Both the position numbers and the translations under genes were made by a program. This document shows, piece after piece, positions 14,255 through 24,372 of a stretch of DNA of 64,000 bases. Under the pieces are notes generated by a model, which was not told the origin of the DNA, searched no databases, and saw nothing but the letters and a program-made list of their open reading frames with translations. Each line of letters opens with the position of its first letter. The first letter of the stretch is position 1. This DNA is from Brassica napus. Taxonomy: Eukaryota > Streptophyta > Magnoliopsida > Brassicales > Brassicaceae. Location: assembly GCF_020379485.1 (NCBI RefSeq), contig NC_063452.1:9651065-9715064 (forward strand), written 5' to 3'.

Positions 14255-14830
14255 TCAGTTGTATGGCTTAAGAAGCGAATACCAAATGCACGCTTTCATT
14301 GTATGGCTGGTAATGAAAGATCGAATGCTGACTCGAGATGGAATGATATGGTGGGGTTTTGATATTTCACCGATGTTCTTACTTTGTGGAATTGAAATTG
14401 ATCCAGCAAGCCATATATTCTTTGATTGTCAGTTTCTTATGCAGTATGAGTAGATTATTAGAAAGAAGTAGACTTAACTTTCTTACACCTCTAGCAGAGA
14501 TCACTGCTTGGATCACACATCATCTCAGGTGGAAGGGAAAACAAAAACAATTTTAACACTCATGTTTCAGGCTGCCGTTTATTCTGTATGGAAGGAGCGT
14601 AACTCCAGGTTACTCAATTGGATTATAAGAGCATTGGATTCCACTGTCAAGGAGGTACAGCTCCAACTCAGATCAAAGCTGTTTGCTTTTGATAGAGAGG
14701 ACGATCACACATTCCCACATTCTTCACATCATCATACAACACCAACTTCTTCTCAGTCCAGGACCTACGTTTCACACCTTCTGATAAAACAATGTATTTT
14801 TAATTGCATTAGTCAGAAATAGTATCCAGA
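14255..14830 (+). pseudogene. LINE fragment inserted in the NAP1 pseudogene
   Basis: The translated pieces match the reverse-transcriptase zinc-binding region and following segment of plant L1 elements: HAFIVWLVMKDRMLTRDGM, FLLCGIEIDPASHIFFDC, then AAVYSVWKERNSRLLNW and KEVQLQLRSKLFAFDRE. It uses at least two frames with an internal stop, so it is inactive. It replaces the NAP1 reading after the EGHEFN-like residues at about 14250. Confidence 0.75.
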
Positions 14831-15037
14831 TTTTTTTTTAAAAAGAAAAGAAAAAAACAGACAAAAAAGCTATGTCAGCGACTGCCATGAAAAGGTTTGG
14901 ACACAATGCATAGGTAACTTTTTTTTTTTTTTTATAGCCAAATAGACACAGGTTCGTCCGCAGAGAAGTACAATTTCGTTTCATCACCCAGTATATTCAT
15001 GAATTTCTTTAAAATGTTAGTCTTCATGGGTCTTAAT

Positions 15038-15598
15038 TAGGCCTGGGACGGATCGGATATCCGGGCAATTTTAAGGTATCCGGATCTTTATCCGGCGGAT
15101 CCATAATTTTATTATCCTTATCTGGATCCGGGGTTCTCGGATATCCGGGTGTCGGATATCCTCCTAAAAATTGTAATATCCGGCGGATATCCGGATCCGG
15201 ATTTGGATCCTTAAAATAAATAAAAAATAATATTAATATATATATATATATAATATTAACAATAATTTAATATATATATATATAACATCTTTAATTATTT
15301 CTATGTACAATATTACAAAATTTACATAAAATTTATATATATTATTATAAAAATGAAAATATATTAAATAAAATTAATTTTTATATATAGATATTACTAT
15401 TTTTGAAATATTTATTAATAAAACTTACGGATCCGGATATCCGGACTTAAAAATTAAGATATCCGGATCCGGCTTTGACGGATCCAACATTTTACTATCC
15501 GGATCCGGATTCGGCCCCTCCGGATATCCGGATTTTCGGATCGGATCCGGATCGAATCTCGAATCGAATCCGAATCTCGGATAAAAGTCCCAGGCCTA
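15038..15598. mobile_element. hAT-like MITE, 561 bp, rich in GGATATCC/GGATCC motifs
   Basis: Terminal inverted repeats TAGGCCTGGGAC (left) and GTCCCAGGCCTA (right) are the same as those of the element at 27841. The GC-rich arms consist of reiterated GATATCCGGATCC-type words, and the centre is AT-rich. Unlike the 27841 element, no 8-bp target duplication can be seen, so the flank has changed or the insertion is old. Confidence 0.75.
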
Positions 15599-16370
15599 AC
15601 TATAACATTGTCACAACGCATAAAATACAATAGAAAATAATTCCTAAAAAGTAACTGCCAGTTATAATATAAACTAATATTTTTTTCACTAATCATATGG
15701 TTTTGCTCAATTACACAAACAGAGATGTTACTATAAGAAAAATATACCATATATTTAACGAAACAGAGCCACAGGTTCGTCCTTACTTGCATTTTTATTA
15801 AGGAGCTGCGGGGTTTTAATATTTAAACAGCATAGTGACGAGATTCATATCTTTTTTTTTTTTTAATTATCTGTAAAACTTCCCGTCATACACTCAAAAT
15901 GACAAATATTTATTTAAAATGCAGTCATGAACAAATATCTCCATGTTCTTATATAACAACTCATCATACTCATTGTGAGTATTGTATTTGCCATTTCTAC
16001 TGATTGATAATTTTAGGTCTCAAATGTATTATATTTGAATCATATGCCTAAGTGAATATTAGTTAGCTTCCTCTTTTCTTTCAATTTGTGTACGTTTATC
16101 TCATAACTATCGTAGTGAACGGTGACGATGATGAAGAAGATAGTAAGACTAAAAAGAAGGTATGAAGTGCTCAAAATAAATCAAACCTAAAGAAAACTAT
16201 CAAAAGTTTCAGGCTGGACATGGTCATGAGACCCTAGAATAGATCCGGCTCCGCGCTTGCGCGGAGACTACACCCTAGTGATTATAATAGATCAGTTTTT
16301 GCTCACTCCTCAGCGCGCCACGTCATCGTTTTGTGGGTCTCACTTTTAAAACATGTAAAAAAGTGTCAGC

Positions 16371-16432
16371 CCCATGGCTCGAACCCGGGTTATTGAGATA
16401 TAAACACCAACATTTATACGACTAAGCTAACT
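16371..16432 (-). repeat. tRNA-like pol III promoter (SINE-like)
   Basis: Read on the minus strand, TAGCTTAGTCG (16419-16429) fits an A box and GGTTCGAGCC (16376-16385) a B box, at tRNA-like spacing. There is no acceptor-stem pairing, so this is not a tRNA gene. It may be the head of a tRNA-derived SINE. Confidence 0.45.
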
Positions 16433-16878
16433 GATACCTTTGTACATTGATGGCCGAACCTAATATATATTTATGAAGGTTGGAAGCCCTTGCTTCTTCA
16501 GCTTCCTCTGAGGGTCGGACCTACAAGTGTGTTATGGATTTCATTTTTAAATGGGATTCATCACGTTATATGAAAAAAGCTTAAGTTTGCAACAATTATG
16601 GTTTTCCTATATTGTAAACTGTTGTAGTTTAATATGGGTTCTTTTCATCATTGCCTCAAACAAGTCTGAGTTACAGAGTTGCGCCGTGTGTATGTTCGTA
16701 ATCTATTTTTTCACCGGTGAACTCTTCATGTCCCCTTCTTAAATCGCTTGGTCATAAATGTTCCTGATTTGTAGCCCCTCTGTAAACCATATATATATAA
16801 TTCTCATCTTTGATGAACCCAATCTGCATCTCCACAAAACTCATTGATTCCTCTTAGCTTTAACCATCTTCTAGAAAA

Positions 16879-17800
16879 TGTTTCTCTCTGCCTCCCCAGT
16901 TCGTCAAACCGGCGTCCCGGCGTCCGTCACTCAACCTTCGAGTCTCTCCATCTTAGTCTTAGTAGTCAGAGCATAGCCTCTGGCTTCCTCCGCTTCTGAG
17001 ATTCCCTGAACTTCAAGAAAGACAGGGAGTTTGTGGGAATCACGGTTCTTTTCCTCGATGAAAAGGTAAGTTAATCTTTGATCTTTCACACTTATTTAAC
17101 ATAATTGTTTTAATTTATTTCATGATTCTTTGTTGGATAATACTATTTGCAGATTCCGTGATTCATGGGTTTACTCCCGTCGGACGTGCTAATCATTACA
17201 TGCCATCTTTGAAAGCAGATTCCATTGTGAAAGTCGATCGTTTTGAGGTTGCTAGGTGCTCCAAGTGATTGCGAACACAAACCTAGAAATTGGTAAACAT
17301 AGCATATTTGGCAGCTCCAAGCAAGATTACAATCAGTCAAATTCAAGTGGAATGACATACCAACAATTGAAACTGGTAATTAGTCAACAACTTATCCCAT
17401 ATTTTCCTTATCTGAAAAAATCTACTGTGTTTCTGATCTATTTTTTCATCTACGCAACTTTAGCCTCTGTCATGGATAGCTATCTCCCAAGAATTGCATT
17501 GACTATGGTTTATGGGAAGAAAGATCTTGTTCCTGAAAAAAGACCGTGATAACCCTGTTGTAAGATTTTAGTTTGTGCAGAACAAAAAACCTTGATTTAT
17601 TTTCTATTTAGTATAGTGATAGTTGTTGACAATCATTAGTTATTTGCCAATATGTTTTTTATGCGGCATTTCAGAACTCTCCATTCCAAGCGGAACAGCA
17701 GATGGAAGCTAATTTTTCTGGAACCTCCTCGACTCCAAGACAGAATCAGAAGATAGATGTTGGTGGGAGGTTAATCAAGGGAATACTTCAGAGAAGTGAG
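16879..17800 (+). pseudogene. RPA-like OB-fold protein fragment
   Basis: Exon pieces read EFVGITVLFLDEK|GTAAG (about 17030), then IHGFTPVGRANHYMPSLKAD and VKVDRFEVARCSK (17160-17268), then VIANTNLEIGKHSIFGSSKQ (17262). These match the replication-protein-A-like OB-fold proteins that abound in Brassicaceae and often travel with Helitrons. Stops and frame changes separate the pieces, for example TGA after CSK at 17269. It lies wholly within Helitron E. Confidence 0.65.
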
Positions 17801-18461
17801 ACGGCCTAGCCAGACTTCACCTTTTGTACAGTCTGAGCAAAAAGTGGAACCCACAAAACACGAGAGAAGAAAAAACAAAACACGAAATTAACATATTCAG
17901 ATCTTCTCTCTTGCATGTCTAACATCTAGCGCCGACGAAACTCAACACCCACGGCAGACGAAGCTGATGCAAGTAAACCTCTCATCAATCATGCTTAAAA
18001 ACAATCTACGCTTTTCAATCTCACAAACTAAGAAACAATTTTACCTACATGAATCGGGAAATTAGTGCCCACATTCCCGACATAGAGAAAAAAAGGAGTT
18101 GAAGTCCTAACAGTTTTTTCAGTATTAGACTAAACTACAGATTCAAAGCCCAATTATTTTGAAACCCTAACATTTTAAATCCAAATTTATTATCTTTTTT
18201 CATGCACTATTTGATTTATATACAAACAACTACCTAAGTAAACACTAACAAGTTCCATCACCCTCAACTTTGAACATATAAGATATAAAAATATCAACAT
18301 ATGACTTCGTCGTTCATTCTTATATCAAACTCATCAATCTATGTAATATCCAAAGTCCCATCAATCACATTATAGACAAAAAAATAATAAAATCCCGTAA
18401 ACAAAACTATATAATACACCTAAAAATGTAGCCGACCCCAGCGCGGGGACTATGCACCTAG

Positions 18462-19548
18462 TGATCATAAAATAAGAGACACTTTGAAACCTAAAAATGA
18501 TATCAAATGTCGTAAAGCAATTTATAATGGCACTTTCAAATTGTAATTATAGCAATTTTCTCAATTGTGTATTGAAAATTTTAAACTTTTTTTTCATTGA
18601 ACTACCAATTCAGTAGATAATAATTTCTTCTATTATACATATTGTAATGATAATACAGTTATGTGAGTTGCAAATACATTTATGTATATAAGATTGACAA
18701 ATAAAAATCTATACTAATAAAATGGACATTTTGGGGCTACATGTTATGTCCACATAAGCGAAAACATTTCTCCAGAAAAATGTCACATGGCATTATTACT
18801 AAAAATAAAATAAAAAATAATAAGTATACAATATAAGGAAAAATAATAAGTAAATATATATATAAAAATAAAAATAGATCATTAAACATCTATCATAATA
18901 TTATTATTTGATATAAAAAATTAGAATAAGTAAAATATAACATAATAAAAAATAAATATAAAATTAAGAAATGAAAAAAATAAATTATACATCTATCTTA
19001 AAAACATATAGTAAAATAAAAAATAAGAAAATATACAATATACAAAGTAGAAATATTATATTAAACATTTATTGTAATATTAGAATAAGTAAATATAAAA
19101 TATAAGAAAAAAATATACAATAAGTAAATATACATTCAAGAAAAAGTAAGTAAATATAAAATATAAAAAATAAAAAACTAAATTAAACATCTATCTGAAA
19201 AATATATGGTAAAATAAATAATAAGTAAATATACTATATAAAAAATAAAATTATTACATTAAACATCTGTTATAATATTAGAATAAGTAAATATAAAATA
19301 TAAGAAAAATAGATAATAAGTAATATATAATATAAGAAATAGAAAACTACATTAAACATTTATCTGAAAAATGTATAATGAAATAAATAATAAGTAAATA
19401 TATTGTCTAAGAAATAGAAATATTACATTAAACATCTATCCTAATATTAGAATTTGTTATAAAAGCAAACAAATTAGAATAAATAAATATACAATATATG
19501 AAAAAATAAATAATAAGTAAATATACAATATTAGAATATGTAAATATT
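18462..19548 (+). repeat. AT-rich modular array downstream of LBD copy 1
   Basis: It begins TGATCATAAAATAAGAGACA and the leader with GATATCAAATGTCGTAAAGC. It then passes into AAGTAAATATA, TTAAACATCTATC and related modules until LBD copy 2 starts. It is colinear with 20625-21079 after copy 2. No coding sequence. Confidence 0.8.
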
Positions 19549-20624
19549 CAGATACATAGTCTAAAAATAATTTATATTTAATTCTTTGAAAATTTTTGAA
19601 ATTAAGAACACTTTAATTTGACTATAGTCATACTTTAGATGCAAAATATAGTAAAAAAAAAGTTCTGTGAATTTCAAAACTTGTCAATTACTTTGGCAAG
19701 AAAATCTTGTCAAATTATTTGATATATAAGGGATTTGATAATTTTATCAGACTATAATAATTTTTTTAAATTATATTATAAATTTAATCATCCATATAAT
19801 TTTAAACTTGGATCTGATGAATTTTGAGTTTTTAATTACACAAAATCATGAAGTTTTTAAGCATATTCTCATATTTGGATATAATTAAATTTTTGTTGAC
19901 TGTATTTCCACAATTTCACATACAAAAACCTCTTTGATAAAATTGTTTTGATGCATCTTACTTAATAATCTACATATTTCTTCCAAAGAAAAAAAATATT
20001 GTGATGGAAGCTCTAAGAACCGATTCTAAACGTGGTTGTTGTTGCGTTTGCATCGAGGAAAACAAAATATGTACCAGAAAATGTGAATTTGCTGCATATT
20101 TTCCAAATGAAGTGTATATATTTTCTTATACTTTATAATATGTCTTTTCTCTTATTGTGTTAGACATGATTTTTGAACTAGAATTTAATGTTGATGTATT
20201 GTTAAATCAATCTTTTATAGGCAAAGCGATTATGAAGCTGCTACTAAATTGTTTGGTACAACAAATATTATAAGCATGATGAAACTTGCTTCTCATGAAC
20301 AAAACCATTTGTTAGCATCATCGATACTCAAAGAAGGTGCTGCATGGACCGATGATAATATCAGAGGTGGATATGGAGTTATCCAAAAGCTGATGTGGGA
20401 AATCAAATTACATGAAGCCTACCTCTCTGAGAGAAAGAAGAAGATTTCAGAAGAAAAGAAACAAATAGTTCTACTTTTGAATCAGTATATATAATGAAAT
20501 TTATCTATCTTCATTTATCCAATAATAATTACTCAATGGTTGATCATATCAATTGTTGAAATTTAAAACATACCATGAGCACAGTGTAATTGTTGCAATC
20601 ACTTAATTGTGCATGCGTTATAAT
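19549..20624 (+). repeat. LBD tandem-duplication unit, copy 2
   Basis: Almost identical to 11117-12208 across upstream region, exons, intron and 3' flank. Its junction GCGTTATAA|TGATCATAAAA is uninterrupted and gives the ancestral, Helitron-free state of copy 1. Confidence 0.85.
20004..20494 (+). CDS. LBD8: LOB-domain (LBD/ASL) protein, copy 2
   Basis: Exon 1 is 20004-20113 and exon 2 20221-20494, with the same 107-base intron length as copy 1 and also 127 residues. The C block CX2CX6CX3C is kept (Cys13, 16, 23, 27). Differences from copy 1 are few: LRTDSKRGC for LGTDIKHGR near the start, IEENKICTRKC for IEKNKICTKKC, Ser for Pro in LASHEQ, and AYLSERKKK for SYLSKIKKK. All are substitutions; no frame is broken, so both copies could still be translated. 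The upstream flank matches copy 1 for about 450 bases and beyond that is AT-rich array. The LBD8 assignment rests on position next to CKX2 and family features and is not certain. Confidence 0.8.
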
Positions 20625-21079
20625 GATCATAAAAGAAGAGAAACTTTGAAACCTAAAAATGATATCAAATGTCATAAAGCAATTTAAAATTGCACTTTCA
20701 AATTGTAATTAAAGCAATCTTCTCATTTGTGTATTGAAAATTTTAAACTTTTTTTCATTGAATTCAGTTGTTAATAATTTCTTCTATTATACATTTTGTA
20801 ATGATAATACAGTTATGTGAGTTGCAAATACATTTATGTATACAAGATTGACAAATAAAAATCTATATTAATAAAAGAGACATTTTGAGGCTCCATGGAT
20901 GTCCATGTAAGCGACAAAAATTTCTCCCAAAAAATGCCACATGGCAATATTACTAAATAAAAAATAATAAGTAAATATAAAATATAAAATATAAGAAAGA
21001 ATAAATAATAAGAAAATATACATAAAAGAAAAATAAGTAAATCTACAATATAAGAAATAGAAAAACTAAATTAAACATC
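20625..21079 (+). repeat. AT-rich leader and short array after LBD copy 2
   Basis: The same leader as at 18462 (TGATCATAAAA..., GATATCAAATGTCATAAAGC, ATCTATATTAATAAAAGAGA) followed by about 140 bases of array. It is cut at 21079 by the CACTA element, whose 3-base target is ATC in the module TTAAACATCTATC. Confidence 0.8.
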
Positions 21080-21679
21080 CACTACAAGAAAACATAAATT
21101 TTACGAGGGCGGTTTTCCTCGTGAGTTCGTCGTAAAAGAGGCTTTACGAGGACTTAGCGAGGAAACACGTTTTGTCGTTACTCATTCGTCATTACACATA
21201 TTTCCTCGCAAATTCGTCGTAAATTAGCGAAAAAAATATTTCGTCGTAAAAACGAAGAAAACAAATCGTCGTAAAGACCACTTAGTCAGTCGACGTAAGA
21301 ATGTCCCTACCGTTCCTCGTAAATACCACGAAAGCATTTCCTCGTAAACGACAAGTACATATTTCCTCGTAAAATTCACGTAATTACCTTGAAATGTTTT
21401 CCTCGTAATTTTCACGTAAATACCTTGAAAGTATTCCTCGTAAAATATTCGTTTAACATTTCTCGTGATTTCCTCGTAAAATGTTCAACGTAAATAAGTC
21501 GAAGATTAGCTACGAATTTACTTCATTTTATTATTTAACAAATTTAAAAATATAATTAAAAAATATTTAAAATTATTTAAATTATTACTAAAATTAAAAT
21601 TTTAAAAATAAATAAATACGCAAATATTTTAAATATAAATAAGTTTTGAATTTATAATACAACCACGGAAAAAAAAGAA

Positions 21680-23525
<1,846 letters not shown>

Positions 23526-23586
23526 TACGAAATGGAGAGGAAGTGGAGAGGAAGTAGAGAGGAAAGAAAGAGTGAGCCCTCGGGGG

Positions 23587-23594
23587 TATATATA
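23587..23594 (-). promoter_or_regulatory. TATA box for the Transposase_24 gene
   Basis: TATATATA on the minus strand, about 60 bases before the ATG at 23525, fits a core promoter. Between it and the plus-strand TATA at 23768 lie copies of the TTCCTCGTAA/ACGACGA repeats that also occupy the element's subterminal region. Confidence 0.55.
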
Positions 23595-23704
23595 AGATTA
23601 CATATCGTCGCAAATTCCTCGTAAGGTTACGACGAAATAGCGAGCAGTTACAAAGGCTCGTGTTTTATTGTACGAGGAAATAGCAAGGAATTACAAAGAC
23701 CCGT

Positions 23705-23767
23705 GTTTTTATATACGGGGTATTAACGACGATTTTGTTTACGTGGAATTGACGAGCCGCGCTTTCC
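23705..23767 (+). repeat. Direct repeat flanking the hairpin cassette, left copy
   Basis: This stretch (TATACGGGGTATTAACGACG ... ACGTGGAATTGACGAGCC) is about 85% alike to 23999-24061 (ACAACGGGGTATTTACGACG ... ACATGGAATTAACGAGCC). A third partial copy is at 24106-24140. The two copies bracket the TATA box and hairpin. Confidence 0.75.
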
Positions 23768-23775
23768 TATAAATA
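23768..23775 (+). promoter_or_regulatory. Plus-strand TATA box before the hairpin
   Basis: CTATAAATA is a near-ideal plant TATA box, on the strand opposite to both transposase genes. About 30 bases downstream (near 23800) the sequence becomes a C/A-rich leader of the type usual at plant transcript starts. The hairpin begins about 75 bases after that. No protein-coding frame follows. Confidence 0.65.
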
Positions 23776-23875
23776 TACCCACAACTCTCATTCTCAAACC
23801 ACACACAAACTCTCAAATCACACCCTATCTCAAATCACACTCCTCAGCAAAATCCTGTTCAAATTATAAATATTT

Positions 23876-23990
23876 AAAAAAAGGAAAAGAAGAAGATATT
23901 AGAATTCATGTGGGCGAGACTTACTTATTATAATTGCTGGAAGTCTTGCCACATGTGAATCTGATATCTTTCTCCTTTTTCTTTTTTTTT
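23876..23990 (+). ncRNA. Candidate microRNA precursor hairpin in the CACTA element
   Basis: The 5' arm (about 23881-23922) and 3' arm (23941-23985) pair over roughly 40 bases around an 18-base loop. GAGACTT at 23916-23922 pairs with AAGTCTT at 23941-23947, ATGTGG with CCACAT, and AAGATAT with ATATCTT. A few single-base bulges, a two-base bulge and several G:U pairs interrupt it. This length, imperfection and single loop fit a plant MIR foldback rather than a perfect inverted repeat or MITE. It follows a TATA box at 23768 and an apparent short leader. The likely 21-22-nt products would lie about 23896-23918 and 23945-23966. No known microRNA family is recognised and no target is assigned. It could instead feed siRNA production, or be a chance foldback. 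Confidence 0.6.
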
Positions 23991-23998
23991 CTAGTTTT

Positions 23999-24061
23999 TA
24001 CACAACGGGGTATTTACGACGATTTGCGCTTACATGGAATTAACGAGCCCCGCGTTCTTTA
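23999..24061 (+). repeat. Direct repeat flanking the hairpin cassette, right copy
   Basis: Partner of 23705-23767. After it the plus strand continues with more ACGAGTCC/ACGACGATTT words and then the 3' untranslated region of the transposase gene on the other strand. Confidence 0.75.
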
Positions 24062-24235
24062 TTTTTATATTTCGTCGTTATTTTCTCGTTGACTTACGAG
24101 TCCTTTACGACGATTTTTACTTACGTGGAATTAACGAGTGTTATGTTTAAATTCCTAAAATCCGAAACCCCAAACCCCATATTCCTTATTTTCTACTTCA
24201 TATATTACAAACCCCATCTTTATTTCCACTCCAAA

Positions 24236-24355
24236 CCACAATTACCACATTTGCTTATTCATAAAACAAACTCCCACATTACCTTATTCATAAAACAAAC
24301 CCCACATTACCTTATTCATAAAACAAACTCCCACATCTTATTCATAAAACACACT
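24236..24355. repeat. Tandem repeat of about 29 bp in the transposase 3' region
   Basis: Four imperfect copies of a unit containing TTATTCATAAAACAAACTCC and CACATTACC, just past the stop codon of the minus-strand transposase gene. Probably 3'-UTR repeat expansion. Confidence 0.8.
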
Positions 24356-24372
24356 ACACAAAATCAAATACA

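Larger units (their letters stand above)
12541..16160 (+). pseudogene. NAP1 (nucleosome assembly protein 1) pseudogene
   Basis: NAP1 proteins are histone H2A-H2B chaperones. Exon-like blocks with preserved splice sites read NLQNLAGQLSDVLENLSP (12777), [19 protein letters not shown] (12996), GVLSFWLTALQNNDVTS (13370), [19 protein letters not shown] (13518), [19 protein letters not shown] (13762) and ELQNLMEQDYEIG (14030). An acidic, lysine-rich tail DDDEEDSKTKKK lies at 16115-16159. Breaks: frameshift near 12850, TGA near 13230, frameshift near 13625, stop in FFN*SS near 13894, frameshift near 14205. A LINE fragment and a MITE separate the tail from the body. Residues such as WCK, DEPLLEKAIGTEIDWYP and AEELQNLMEQDY look closest to NAP1;3 as I remember it, not the chromosome-2 NAP1;2. 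That fits capture from elsewhere rather than a syntenic remnant. Confidence 0.85.
12209..16278 (+). mobile_element. Helitron D carrying a NAP1 gene copy
   Basis: It starts with TC (TCTATTATATATAATATAAT) immediately after A12208, exactly where copy 1 of the LBD unit stops matching copy 2. It ends in CTAG followed by T16279, preceded by the hairpin TCCGCGC/GCGCGGA (16248-16264). Most of its 4070 bp is a decayed NAP1-like gene that still has introns, the signature of Helitron gene capture at DNA level. A LINE fragment (14255) and a hAT-like MITE (15038) were inserted later. No Rep/helicase frame is present. Confidence 0.75.
16279..18461 (+). mobile_element. Helitron E, older, with an OB-fold gene fragment
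   Basis: The 3' end is clear: hairpin CCCC-AGCG-CGGGG (18437-18448), then CTAG (18458-18461) and a T that begins TGATCATAAAA, the flank known from the empty copy. The 5' end is inferred to start right after Helitron D, at TGATTATAATAGATCAG, which resembles a TC-ATTATAAT start with C changed. It carries exons of an RPA-like OB-fold protein and a tRNA-like segment. Alternatively 12209-18461 is one composite Helitron with an internal 3' end. Confidence 0.6.

Noticed and set aside
16371..16432. Functional tRNA gene
   Set aside because: A and B boxes only; no acceptor-stem pairing and no sensible anticodon stem.
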